Counted from the stretch's first letter, positions 6,595-15,641 are shown. The stretch is 16,390 bases of DNA from Candidatus Izemoplasma sp. (GCA_021736285.1 JAIPGE010000011.1:1-16390), one strand, 5' to 3'. Program-made: numbers and translations. The notes: a model not told the origin generated them from the sequence alone.

Positions 6595-9402
6595 TCACCT
6601 CAACACTTTTTTCAAATACATTCCTGTATAACTGTCTTTCACAGTGACAATATGTTCGGGAGTTCCTGTGGCGATCACAGTACCACCTAAATCGCCACCT
6701 TCAGGTCCAAGGTCGATAATATGATCCGCAACTTTAATAACATCTAAATTATGTTCAATAATGACAACAGTTGCGCCTTTATCAACAATGTGATTAATGA
6801 CTTTTAGTAATCGTTTCACATCATCAGAATGGAGTCCTGTGGTTGGCTCATCAAGAATATATAAGGTATTACTTGTAATCCGTTTGTGCAATTCTCTTGC
6901 CAGTTTCACCCGTTGTGCTTCTCCACCACTTAATTCTGTTGCTGGTTGGCCAATTTTTAAATAACCAAGTCCAACATTGACAAGGGTATTGAGTTTTTTA
7001 TTCGCTTTAGGTATGTTTTTGAAAAACTCACTGGCTTCTTCAATTGTCATGTCTAACACATCACTAATTGTTTTGCCTTTATATTTTACTTCTAATGTTT
7101 CTTTATTATACCGTGCACCATGACACACTTCACAAGGTACATAAACATCCGGTAAAAAATGCATCTCAATTTTAATTAAGCCATCGCCACGACATGTTTC
7201 ACAACGACCACCTTTGACATTAAAACTAAACCGTCCTTTTTTATACCCACGTTTCTTAGCTTCATTTGTCATTGCATAAATATCTCTAATATCATCAAAT
7301 ACTTTCGTATAGGTTGCGGGGTTACTGCGTGGCGTCCGTCCAATAGGAGATTGATCAATGTTGATGATTTTTTCAAAATCATCAACGCCATCTAAGGCAT
7401 CAAAATCTCCTTGTTGTTGTTTTTTGCGATAGATTTTATTAGATAACCCTTTATATAAACATTCATTGATTAGACTGGATTTTCCACTACCACTGACACC
7501 TGTCACAACATTTAACAGTCCCTTTGGAACATCAACATCAATGTTTTTTAAATTATTTTGTCTTGCACCAATAATCTTGATCAGTCCTTTATCCGGACGT
7601 CGTCGTTTCTTTGGAACATCAATTTTCAAACGTTTTGATAAATATTTACCCGTGATGCTTTCAGGATCTTTCAAAATATCATCATAAGTACCTTGAAAAG
7701 TAACATAACCACCATGAAGTCCAGCGCGTGGTCCAATATCAATGATTTGATCAGCTTCAGCCATCGTTTCTTCATCGTGTTCTACAACAATCAATGTATT
7801 ACCTAAATCACGCATCTTTTTAAGCGTATGAATCAATTTCATATTATCGCGTTGATGTAACCCAATACTAGGTTCATCAAGCACATACAACACACCTGTT
7901 AGTTGTGATCCAATTTGTGTCGCAAGGCGGATCCGCTGACTCTCGCCACCACTTAATGTTGCGGCTTGTCGAGATAATGTTAAATAATTAAGCCCGACAT
8001 TTTCTAAAAATGTTAAGCGTTCAATGATTTCTTTTAGAACCATTTCACTAATTTGTGTTTCTTGCTCACTTAAGGTAACAGTTTTAAAAAACTGAATAAT
8101 ATCTTTGACACTGTAATCTGTTAATTCTGAAATATCCAATCCTTCTATTTTAACACTAAGTGCTTTATCATTAAGTTTTTTTCCATGACAAACCGGACAG
8201 GTTATTTCAGCCATTAACCCTTCAATCCAGTCACGCATAAAGCGCGATGATGTTTCGGTATAGCGCCGTTCTAAGTTCGGAATGATACCTTCATATTTCT
8301 CTTTATTGACATGGCGATATCCTTTATCTTTTTTACCAAATTCAAATTCAATTGTTTCTTTGGTACCATACAAAAAGATATTAAGATCTTTTTCTTTCAT
8401 ATCTTTAATTGGCGTTGTCAAATTAATATCGTAATATTCTGCGATTTGACGTATTTTTGCAAAACCATAGGTATCTGTGTTTTGCCACCCCTTAATAGCG
8501 CCTTCTTCCAATGATTTTGTTTTATCAGGAATCAATAAATCCGGATCAATTTTACGTTTATGACCCAATCCAGAACACTCTTCACACGCGCCATAAGGTG
8601 CATTGAAAGAAAATAATCTTGGTTCAAGGTCACCAATACTAAAGTCACACTTAGGACAGGCATAGTGTTCACTAAAAACATGTTCTTCATCATTGATTAA
8701 TACTATGACTTTGCCTTTACCTTGCATAGCGGCAATCTCTAATGAATCAAACAATCGACTTCTGACACCTTTGCGTATTTTTAAACGATCAATAACAACT
8801 TCAATCGTATGCCGTTTGTTTTTTTCAAGGTTAATATCATCTTCTAAGTCCATTACTTCGCCATTCACCCGGACCCGTACAAACCCTTCTTTTTTTAAAT
8901 TGTCAAAGAGTTTCATGTGGGTTCCTTTACGTTCTTTTGCAAGAGGCGCTAAAATGATGCATCTGCCTTCAGCGACACCAAGGACTTTATCTGTCATTTC
9001 TTCAATTGATTGGCCTGTAATCTCAATCCCATGGGTTGGACATATTGGTCTTCCAATCCGTGCATATAGTAATCTTAAATAATCATAGATTTCAGTGACT
9101 GTCCCAACTGTACTTCGCGGGTTTTTTGATGTTGTTTTTTGATCTATACTAATTGCCGGACTTAACCCTTCAATGCTTTCTACATCTGGCTTTTCCATAT
9201 TACCCAAAAACTGTCTTGCATATGCGCTAAGACTTTCGACATATCGCCGTTGTCCTTCACGATAAATGGTATCAAACGCTAAAGAAGATTTTCCACTACC
9301 GCTTAACCCAGTCATTATAATCAATTTATTTTTGGGAATAGACAAATCAATATTTTTTAAATTGTTTTCTTTTGCGCCTTTTATAATAATGTTGTTTAAC
9401 AT
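6595..9402 (-). CDS. uvrA: Excinuclease ABC subunit A
   Basis: Damage-recognition ATPase of nucleotide excision repair; a UvrA dimer finds the lesion and loads UvrB. At 935 residues it matches the usual ~940. It has two ABC modules: first Walker A GLSGSGKSS at 32-40 and signature LSGGESQRIRLA near 480-495; second Walker A GVSGSGKSS near 630-640 and signature LSGGEAQRVKLA near 820-835. Zinc-binding CxxC pairs are intact: CPKC (~249) with CEEC (~272), CPVC (~404), and CETC (~734) with CEVC (~757), the last pair being the zinc module needed for DNA damage recognition. The ATG follows AGGTGAAAGT eight bases after the ligA stop. uvrB, its usual upstream partner in Bacillota, is not in the window; the neighbours are ligA and pcrA. 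Confidence 0.98.
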   Translation of the reverse strand: MLNNIIIKGAKENNLKNIDLSIPKNKLIIMTGLSGSGKSSLAFDTIYREGQRRYVESLSAYARQFLGNMEKPDVESIEGLSPAISIDQKTTSKNPRSTVGTVTEIYDYLRLLYARIGRPICPTHGIEITGQSIEEMTDKVLGVAEGRCIILAPLAKERKGTHMKLFDNLKKEGFVRVRVNGEVMDLEDDINLEKNKRHTIEVVIDRLKIRKGVRSRLFDSLEIAAMQGKGKVIVLINDEEHVFSEHYACPKCDFSIGDLEPRLFSFNAPYGACEECSGLGHKRKIDPDLLIPDKTKSLEEGAIKGWQNTDTYGFAKIRQIAEYYDINLTTPIKDMKEKDLNIFLYGTKETIEFEFGKKDKGYRHVNKEKYEGIIPNLERRYTETSSRFMRDWIEGLMAEITCPVCHGKKLNDKALSVKIEGLDISELTDYSVKDIIQFFKTVTLSEQETQISEMVLKEIIERLTFLENVGLNYLTLSRQAATLSGGESQRIRLATQIGSQLTGVLYVLDEPSIGLHQRDNMKLIHTLKKMRDLGNTLIVVEHDEETMAEADQIIDIGPRAGLHGGYVTFQGTYDDILKDPESITGKYLSKRLKIDVPKKRRRPDKGLIKIIGARQNNLKNIDVDVPKGLLNVVTGVSGSGKSSLINECLYKGLSNKIYRKKQQQGDFDALDGVDDFEKIINIDQSPIGRTPRSNPATYTKVFDDIRDIYAMTNEAKKRGYKKGRFSFNVKGGRCETCRGDGLIKIEMHFLPDVYVPCEVCHGARYNKETLEVKYKGKTISDVLDMTIEEASEFFKNIPKANKKLNTLVNVGLGYLKIGQPATELSGGEAQRVKLARELHKRITSNTLYILDEPTTGLHSDDVKRLLKVINHIVDKGATVVIIEHNLDVIKVADHIIDLGPEGGDLGGTVIATGTPEHIVTVKDSYTGMYLKKVLR

Positions 9403-9410
9403 ACTTTCAC

Positions 9411-11399
9411 CTAATCAATCCATGTTTTAAAGGTAGCTTCATCAATAACATTAACATCTAATTGTTGGGCTTTATTCAATTTACTGCCCGCTTCTTTACC
9501 CGCTACCAAAACATCGGTGTTATTGCTGACAGATGATGTCACCTTACCACCAAATGATTCAATTAGTGATTTTGCTTCTTTACGCGTATAAAGTTCTAGT
9601 TTACCTGTTAAGACGAATGTTTTATCTTTAAACTGTTCTTTTATTTGTTGTTTACTGGTGTGATACGTTGTGTTCACACCGAGTTCTTGTAACGTTTCTA
9701 TCATATCACGATGTGCTGTTTGACTAAAATAATTAACAACACTTTTTGCAATAACCTCACCAATTTCATCAATGGCTGTTAGGGTTGATTCATCAACCGT
9801 GAAGAAGGCCTCAATTGTTTGTAATTCATTTGCTAAGATCTTTGATACTTTTGCACCAACATGGCGAATGCCTAGTCCAAACAATAAAACATCAAGATTA
9901 TTGTCTTTACTGTTTTCTATACTAGTTAGTAATTTCTCAATACTTTTTTGGCCAAATCCTTCTTTTAATATTAAGTCTGCTTGATGTGTTTCTAATCGAT
10001 AAATATCGGGTATGGTTTGAACCAACCCATCGTTATAAAATTGTTCAATAATCCGGGCACCAAGACCATCAATGTTCATCGCATCACGAGAAACAAAATG
10101 AATGAGTCCATTCATTTTTTTAGCATCACAGTTCGGATTAACGCAGAAATATGCGGATTCACTTTCATTGCGTTTAATCGGTTCATGGCATACCGGACAC
10201 TGCGAAATCATTTCAAATGGTTTGGTTTGTCCTGTCCGTCGTTCTTTAATAACACGCACAACTTCTGGTATAATATCTCCGGCCTTTTGAATAAGAACTG
10301 TGTCGTATTGACGGATATCCTTTTCTTTAATGTAATCTTCATTATGTAATGTTGCTCGCGCAACCATACTGCCTTGAACTAAGACAGGGTTTAATTGAGC
10401 AACTGGTGTAATTTGTCCTGTGCGTCCGACTTGAAAAACGATATCTTTGATTTGCGTTCGAACTTCCTCTGCTGGAAACTTATACGCAATTGCCCATTTT
10501 GGGCTTTTTGCGGTAACACCGATTTTGTCATAACAAGTGATATCATCAACTTTAACAACGATGCCATCAATTTCATAAGAAAGGTGATGACGTTTTTCTG
10601 TCATCTCATTAATAAAATCAATTACTTCATCTATGGTATTAAGCCGTTTTGTCATTGGATTGACATGAAATCCCAATGCTTTGGTAAACATGAGTGCATC
10701 ATAATGACTATCTAAGCCATGATCGATCGGATCCATTACACTATATATAAACATGTCTAAAGCGCGTTTAGCAGCGATTTTACTATCTAATTGGCGAACA
10801 CTCCCACTTGCTGCGTTACGCGGATTCATGAATGGTGTTTTTTCTTCTTCTTGTCTTCTTTTATTGGCTTTTTCAAATGAGTGTTTTGACATAAAAATTT
10901 CACCACGTACTTCAAGTGGTTGATGGTAATCAATGGTTAGTGGGACAGAGCGAATCGTTTTCACATTAGTTGTGATGTTTTCCCCAACGGTTCCATTTCC
11001 CCGGGTTGCCCCCAAAGTTAAGGTACCCGTTTCGTTATAATGAAGTGTGCCTGCGAGTCCATCGATTTTTAACTCTACAGTATACATTTGTTTTCCAACA
11101 GCTTTTTGAATGCGCTCATCGAATGCACGTAAATCCGCTTCATTAAATGCATTACTCAAACTCATCATTGGTATATCATGTGTTACTTTCTCAAACGCAT
11201 CTAAAACAGTATCCCCAATTCGCATTGTTGGAGAATCTTCACGTTTTAACTCAGGATATAATCTTTCTAGTTGAACCAATTCATTCATTAAAGCATCGTA
11301 TTCTTGATCGGTAACACTTGGATTATCCTTTGTATAGTATTCATAGTTATATGCTTTAAGTTGTTCTATTAATTCATCAATACGTTTTTTAACGTTCAT
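9411..11399 (-). CDS. ligA: NAD-dependent DNA ligase
   Basis: Seals nicks in duplex DNA using NAD+, in replication (Okazaki fragments) and repair; cytosolic and essential in most bacteria. The 662-residue length is standard. Domain Ia carries the NAD-binding YYTKDNPSVTDQEYD at about 21-35; the adenylated lysine is Lys111 in VELKIDG; the four-cysteine zinc finger lies at about 400-425 (CPVC ... CVNPNC); helix-hairpin-helix repeats follow around 435-570; and the BRCT domain covers about 588-662 (KTFVLTGKLELYTRKEA). The ATG has a GGAAGTGA ribosome-binding site and lies 39 bases after pcrA. The pcrA-ligA order is common in Bacillota, often behind pcrB, which is absent here. Confidence 0.98.
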   Translation of the reverse strand: MNVKKRIDELIEQLKAYNYEYYTKDNPSVTDQEYDALMNELVQLERLYPELKREDSPTMRIGDTVLDAFEKVTHDIPMMSLSNAFNEADLRAFDERIQKAVGKQMYTVELKIDGLAGTLHYNETGTLTLGATRGNGTVGENITTNVKTIRSVPLTIDYHQPLEVRGEIFMSKHSFEKANKRRQEEEKTPFMNPRNAASGSVRQLDSKIAAKRALDMFIYSVMDPIDHGLDSHYDALMFTKALGFHVNPMTKRLNTIDEVIDFINEMTEKRHHLSYEIDGIVVKVDDITCYDKIGVTAKSPKWAIAYKFPAEEVRTQIKDIVFQVGRTGQITPVAQLNPVLVQGSMVARATLHNEDYIKEKDIRQYDTVLIQKAGDIIPEVVRVIKERRTGQTKPFEMISQCPVCHEPIKRNESESAYFCVNPNCDAKKMNGLIHFVSRDAMNIDGLGARIIEQFYNDGLVQTIPDIYRLETHQADLILKEGFGQKSIEKLLTSIENSKDNNLDVLLFGLGIRHVGAKVSKILANELQTIEAFFTVDESTLTAIDEIGEVIAKSVVNYFSQTAHRDMIETLQELGVNTTYHTSKQQIKEQFKDKTFVLTGKLELYTRKEAKSLIESFGGKVTSSVSNNTDVLVAGKEAGSKLNKAQQLDVNVIDEATFKTWID

Positions 11400-11421
11400 A
11401 TCATCACTTCCAATTACTTAT

Positions 11422-11430
11422 AGTATACCA
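11422..11430 (-). promoter_or_regulatory. Possible extended -10 promoter before ligA
   Basis: In the 39-base pcrA-ligA gap the minus strand reads TGG directly followed by TATACT (11422-11427), an extended -10 form, about 22 bases before the ligA ATG. No good -35 box is seen at 16-18 bases upstream, where the sequence is A-rich and inside the pcrA C-terminal codons. ligA may therefore have its own start in addition to read-through from pcrA. Weak evidence. Confidence 0.3.
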
Positions 11431-11438
11431 CATTAGAC

Positions 11439-13604
11439 TTATTTTTTCTTGATTGCTGGATGGTCTTTTAATAACTTTTTAATACCGACACCATGACTAA
11501 AAGCAATGACACATTGTTTTCCAGCCACACTCACAACAACGCCATCTCCAAATGTATCGTGGATTACTTTATCCCCTTTGTTTAATGTGTTTTCGGTATA
11601 TGTCTTTAATGTTTCTTTACGTTTCGCAATAAATTGTTCTTTTGCTTTTATGTGACTTCGATCAGATTGTTGATAATAGGTACGCTTTTGAACATATCCT
11701 TCATAGTCCAGGTAATCCTCAGGAATTTCTCTTAAAAAAGGACTATCCATATTTTGATTGGTTTGGCCGTAGGTTTGTCTTACACTTGCGTTTGTTAGAT
11801 ACAATCGCTCTTTGGCTCGAGTCACGCCAACATACATCAGTCGCCGTTCTTCTTCGAGGGCTCTTGCATCACTCATACTTTGATGTAGTGGGAACATCCC
11901 TGTTTCTAAAGCAACAATAAACACAACACGAAACTCAAGACCTTTTGCAGAATGTAAGGTACATAACGTCACACCATCTTCAACATCTTCTTTGGTTTCT
12001 TCACTTTTTAAAGCAATATCTTCAAGTACAAATGACAGTTGTTCTGTTTTATTAAATTCTTTGTACGTCTCACTACTTTCATGTAATAAGGTCTTAAGTT
12101 CTAGAATATTTTCATAGCGTACATCGCCCTTATCATCTTTTTTTAACATTTCAACATACCCAGTATCATTTAATAATGCATCGATAATGTTATCAATTGG
12201 TTCATCCGTTAGTTTCTGTTGTAACGAGTTCACCATTGTCACAAATTCTTCAATATTATTGGCTTGACGTGTAGATAGATAATTATCCGCTTGGTTTAGC
12301 GCATCGCTTAAAGCAAGCGATTGTTCCCCTGCATAATCCATAATCTTTTCAACAGTTTTTGCGCCAATACCACGTCTTGGAACACTTATAATACGTAAAA
12401 AACTAAACGCATCATCAGGATTGATGAGATATCTTAAATAAGCTGTGAAATCTTTAATTTCTTTTCGTTTAAAAAAACTGGTATTTCCAAATAATTTATA
12501 TGGCATTTGTTTTTGCATAAAAACTTCTTCAAATTGTCTTGATGTACTGTTTGCACGGTATAACACTGCAAAATCATTATAATCATACCCTTTTTGTACA
12601 TGTTTTAAAATTGTCATTGCGATATATTCAACCTCGTCACGAGCTGTCGGTCCTTTATAGTGAATGATCTTTTCACCCTCTCCTTTGGTTGAAAAGAGGT
12701 TTTTCGGAATCCGTGATTGATTGTGTTTTATAATTGCATTAGCCGCATTTAAAATCGTATTTGTTGAACGATAATTTTGTTCCAATAAAACAATATGCGG
12801 ATGGCTGAATTCTTTTTTAAATCGTTGGATATTTTTTATGTTTGCCCCGCGAAACGCATAAATGCTTTGATCTTCATCGCCAACAATAAAAATGTTTTCA
12901 TCTTTATTGGTTAATGTTTTTACAAGATCATATTGGATGTCATTGGTATCCTGAAACTCATCTACCAAAATATATTGAAAAAGATCATGATAATATGCTT
13001 TGATATCGTCATGTTCTTTTAATAATCGGGTTGTTAATAATAACAGATCATCAAAATCAACGAGATTGCTCTCTTCTAAATAAGCCACATACTTTTCTTT
13101 TGTCGTTGCGACAACGTCTTTGAGTGGCATTTCAATTCCATCGAGGTAAGCATTGTCTTGTTTTGCTTTTAAGACCATATCGCGAATTGTTTTTGGTGAA
13201 AACAATTTAACATCAATATTTTGTTTTTTAAGTAAGTTTTTTACCAACTGCTTCGTGTCATCATCATCAATAATTTGAAAATGCCGATCATATCCCAATC
13301 GATCAATATGTTCTCTTAAAATCCGTGCACACATCGAATGAAATGTTGAAATCCACATTTCTCTAGAATAAATCCCTATCGCTTCATAGATACGATCTTT
13401 CATCTCTTCTGCAGCTTTGTTGGTAAATGTAATCGCTAATATGTTTTGAATCGGAATATTTTTCTCATAGATTAAATAAGCAATTCTTTTAGTAAGAACG
13501 CTTGTTTTTCCACTACCTGCGCCAGCAATTGCCATAACTGGTCCTTCTGTTTTTAAGACGGCTTCTTTTTGCTTTTCATTTAAGCCCTGTAATAATTTAT
13601 GCAT
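11439..13604 (-). CDS. pcrA: ATP-dependent DNA helicase PcrA (UvrD/Rep family)
   Basis: Superfamily 1A 3'-5' helicase of Gram-positive bacteria, acting in excision repair, clearing of replication-transcription conflicts and rolling-circle plasmid replication. At 721 residues it has the expected length. Motifs in order: Q-motif region LNEKQKEAV (8-16), Walker A AGAGSGKT (27-34), VDEFQDTND with Walker B near 213-222, EQNYRS near 275, TLHSAKGLEF near 550 and VGVTRAKERL near 595. The C-terminal KGDKVIHDTFGDGVVV stretch (about 675-690) is the Tudor-like domain by which PcrA contacts RNA polymerase. The ATG follows an AGGTGA ribosome-binding site. It heads the run through ligA and uvrA, 25 bases after the terminator of glnS-atl. 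Confidence 0.97.
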   Translation of the reverse strand: MHKLLQGLNEKQKEAVLKTEGPVMAIAGAGSGKTSVLTKRIAYLIYEKNIPIQNILAITFTNKAAEEMKDRIYEAIGIYSREMWISTFHSMCARILREHIDRLGYDRHFQIIDDDDTKQLVKNLLKKQNIDVKLFSPKTIRDMVLKAKQDNAYLDGIEMPLKDVVATTKEKYVAYLEESNLVDFDDLLLLTTRLLKEHDDIKAYYHDLFQYILVDEFQDTNDIQYDLVKTLTNKDENIFIVGDEDQSIYAFRGANIKNIQRFKKEFSHPHIVLLEQNYRSTNTILNAANAIIKHNQSRIPKNLFSTKGEGEKIIHYKGPTARDEVEYIAMTILKHVQKGYDYNDFAVLYRANSTSRQFEEVFMQKQMPYKLFGNTSFFKRKEIKDFTAYLRYLINPDDAFSFLRIISVPRRGIGAKTVEKIMDYAGEQSLALSDALNQADNYLSTRQANNIEEFVTMVNSLQQKLTDEPIDNIIDALLNDTGYVEMLKKDDKGDVRYENILELKTLLHESSETYKEFNKTEQLSFVLEDIALKSEETKEDVEDGVTLCTLHSAKGLEFRVVFIVALETGMFPLHQSMSDARALEEERRLMYVGVTRAKERLYLTNASVRQTYGQTNQNMDSPFLREIPEDYLDYEGYVQKRTYYQQSDRSHIKAKEQFIAKRKETLKTYTENTLNKGDKVIHDTFGDGVVVSVAGKQCVIAFSHGVGIKKLLKDHPAIKKK

Positions 13605-13620
13605 TAAATCACCTGTAAAA

Positions 13621-13648
13621 AGTATATCAAAAAAAGCACTATTTTAAT
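13621..13648 (-). promoter_or_regulatory. Possible pcrA promoter overlapping the upstream terminator
   Basis: The minus strand shows TATACT (13621-13626) about 17 bases before the pcrA ATG. A poor -35 candidate, TTAAAA or ATTAAA, lies 15-16 bases upstream within the terminator loop. A promoter is expected here because the previous gene ends in a strong terminator and only about 25 bases remain before pcrA. The -10 is plausible and the -35 weak. Confidence 0.35.
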
Positions 13649-13656
13649 AGTGCTTT
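13628..13656 (-). terminator. Intrinsic terminator after atl
   Basis: A 9-bp perfect stem, AAAGCACTA (13633-13641) with TAGTGCTTT (13648-13656) around a 6-base loop, is followed on the minus strand by seven T residues (A-run 13629-13635 on the plus strand). It starts about ten bases after the atl stop and ends the glnS-atl unit. Confidence 0.88.
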
Positions 13657-13666
13657 AATCAGAAAT

Positions 13667-13969
13667 TTATGTTAAATGAAACTGATATTTATGTAACGAA
13701 ATGGTATTGTCTTTAAATTGAATACCCTCTTGTCTTAACAACCCACGTTGGCGATTTCCCATCTCTCCTGTTAAAGATATTTTACCTTGGCTATTGATTA
13801 CGCGATGCCAGGGCAATTGATGAGATTCACTCATCCCATGTAAAATACGACTGACTTGCCGTGCACCACGGGGATTGTCTGCCAAAGCTGCAATTTGACC
13901 ATATGTCATAACCATCCCTGAAGGGATGCTTTTGATAATGTGTAATACATCTTCGGTAAAAGCTTGCAT
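13667..13969 (-). CDS. atl: Alkyltransferase-like protein (ATL), MGMT-fold, Cys replaced by Trp
   Basis: A 100-residue protein of the O6-alkylguanine-DNA alkyltransferase C-terminal-domain fold. The active-site motif PCHRV of true alkyltransferases is PWHRV here (residues 53-57), with Trp54 in place of the acceptor cysteine, so it cannot remove alkyl groups. This substitution defines the ATL family, which binds O6-alkylguanine tightly, flips it out and hands the lesion to nucleotide excision repair. Other family features are TYGQIAALA at 22-30, with the helix-turn-helix nucleotide-flipping tyrosine Tyr23, and RGARQVSRIL at 34-43, with the intercalating arginine (probably Arg37). The start matches the family N-terminus. 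The ATG is one base past the glnS stop and has a weak AAAGTGA ribosome-binding site, so it is probably cotranscribed with glnS. pcrA, ligA and uvrA lie directly downstream. Confidence 0.93.
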   Translation of the reverse strand: MQAFTEDVLHIIKSIPSGMVMTYGQIAALADNPRGARQVSRILHGMSESHQLPWHRVINSQGKISLTGEMGNRQRGLLRQEGIQFKDNTISLHKYQFHLT

Positions 13970-13970
13970 T

Positions 13971-15611
13971 CTATTTTTTCACTTTGTAGGATGAACGTAA
14001 GGAGACTGTGCGGTTAAATACAAGTAAATCATCTGTTGAATCGGGATCAATTGTGTAATACCCGTTGCGAGTAAATTGGAAACTTTCTCCTACATTAGAT
14101 ACCATGTTTTCTTCAACATACCCTTTTTTAACGATGAATGAATCGGGATTAATCTTTTCATAAAATGGGATATCCTCATTTTCAAAATCTGTAATTAAGG
14201 TATCAAATAAACGAAATTCAGCTTCTTTATTATGTGATGCATCAACAAAATGAATATTGCCATTTGGTTTACGATCTTTAAACCCAGATCCGCTTTTTGT
14301 ATTCACATCATATGTACAATGGACTTTAACAATATTCCCATCGTCATCTTTAATCACTTTATTGGCTTTAACAAAATACGCATGCATTAACCTTACTTCA
14401 ACACCTAACGATAATCTGCGCCATTTTTTATTTGGCTTGTGTTCTAAGAAATCTTCTTGTTCAATATATACGTATTTGCTAAAAGGAATTTTACGCGATC
14501 CTAAGTCTGGATTATCACGGTTATTTTCGACATCTAAATATTCAATTTTATCTTCTGGATAGTTATCAATTTCTAATAATAAGGGCTCTGTGACAGCGTT
14601 AGTTCGATTCGCATCAAACCGTAATGTTTCTCGAACAAACTGTTCAAGCATTTCAATATCGGTCTCTCCTTGACTTTTAGGAAGGCCAAGTGCATTAATA
14701 AATTCATGAATTGCTTTGGGTGGGATACCTTTTCGTCTTAATCCGCTTAAAGTAATGAGACGTGGATCGTCCCATCCTATCACTGCGTTTTTATCAACGA
14801 GTTGCTTGATATAGCGTTTTCCAGTTACCGCATTACGTATATACAATTTTCCAAACTCAATTTGGCGAGGAACATTTTGCATTTCACAATGTTTAACTAC
14901 CCAATCATAAAGTGGACGATGATCTTCAAATTCCAGACTACACAAACTATGTGTAATCCCTTCAATTGCGTCCTCTAATGGATGGGCATAATCATACATT
15001 GGATAAATACACCACTTATCACCTGTCCGGTGATGTGTTACGCGTTGAATACGATAAAGAATCGGATCCCGCATGTTCATATTTGGACTTGCCATATCAA
15101 TCTTTGCTCTTAATACTTTTGAACCGTCAGGATAGTTGCCTGCTTTCATATTTGTAAATAACGCTTTATTTTCCTCAACAGAACGGTTCCGATATGGACT
15201 GTTTTCACCAGCCGTAGTTAAATCGCCTCGGTCCACTTTAATTTGCTCACTGGTTGAGTCATCAACATAGGCTTTTCCACGTGCTATTAAAAGTAGTGCG
15301 CGTTCATACATTTCATCAAAATAGTCACTGGCATATAATTCATTTTCCCAATCACATCCTAACCATTTTATATCTTCTTTAATGGCGTTCACAAAAGAAA
15401 TATCTTCTCTGGTTGGGTTGGTATCATCAAAGCGCAAGTTAAAATATCCACCATGATTTTTGGCCATAAAATAATTGGTGATAATTGCTCTAGCATGCCC
15501 TAAATGTAAAAAACCATTTGGCTCTGGTGGAAATCGTGTAATTGCTTTATCATGTTTTTTATTCTTAATATCTTCTTCGATGATGGTGTTGACAAAATTG
15601 TTCATTTCCAT
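13971..15611 (-). CDS. glnS: Glutaminyl-tRNA synthetase
   Basis: Class I aminoacyl-tRNA synthetase charging tRNA-Gln directly with glutamine. From the chosen ATG (15609-15611) it has 546 residues, close to the ~550 of bacterial GlnRS. The class I HIGH motif is in PPEPNGFLHLGHA (28-40), followed by NLRFDDTNP (58-66) and WCIYPMYDYAHPLEDAIE (200-217), all GlnRS hallmarks; GWDDPR is at 279-284. The KMSKS-equivalent loop, MSKRK in E. coli, reads VTGKRY at 262-267 but keeps the Lys-Arg pair. The C-terminal beta-barrel anticodon-binding domains appear complete. An upstream ATG at 15651-15653 is rejected because an AGAGGTG ribosome-binding site (15618-15624) lies six bases before the chosen ATG. Many Bacillota lack GlnRS and use GluRS plus GatCAB, so its presence is taxonomically informative. 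Confidence 0.96.
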   Translation of the reverse strand: MEMNNFVNTIIEEDIKNKKHDKAITRFPPEPNGFLHLGHARAIITNYFMAKNHGGYFNLRFDDTNPTREDISFVNAIKEDIKWLGCDWENELYASDYFDEMYERALLLIARGKAYVDDSTSEQIKVDRGDLTTAGENSPYRNRSVEENKALFTNMKAGNYPDGSKVLRAKIDMASPNMNMRDPILYRIQRVTHHRTGDKWCIYPMYDYAHPLEDAIEGITHSLCSLEFEDHRPLYDWVVKHCEMQNVPRQIEFGKLYIRNAVTGKRYIKQLVDKNAVIGWDDPRLITLSGLRRKGIPPKAIHEFINALGLPKSQGETDIEMLEQFVRETLRFDANRTNAVTEPLLLEIDNYPEDKIEYLDVENNRDNPDLGSRKIPFSKYVYIEQEDFLEHKPNKKWRRLSLGVEVRLMHAYFVKANKVIKDDDGNIVKVHCTYDVNTKSGSGFKDRKPNGNIHFVDASHNKEAEFRLFDTLITDFENEDIPFYEKINPDSFIVKKGYVEENMVSNVGESFQFTRNGYYTIDPDSTDDLLVFNRTVSLRSSYKVKK

Positions 15612-15641
15612 TACTTTCACCTCTAAAATCAATCTATATTT

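Noticed and set aside
6596..6598. GTG start for the membrane protein before hprK
   Set aside because: It lies inside the GAGGTGA ribosome-binding site that serves the ATG at 6587-6589.
8693..9082. 129-codon plus-strand open frame inside uvrA
   Set aside because: It lies fully antisense to a conserved part of uvrA, with no ribosome-binding site and no recognisable protein; a shadow of biased codon use.
10395..10715. 106-codon plus-strand open frame inside ligA
   Set aside because: It is antisense to the ligA catalytic region and its composition is not protein-like; a shadow frame. The overlapping 10017-10349 frame is rejected for the same reason.
13667..13969. Active methylated-DNA-cysteine methyltransferase
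   Set aside because: The acceptor cysteine is tryptophan (PWHRV), so the protein is alkyltransferase-like and not a transferase.
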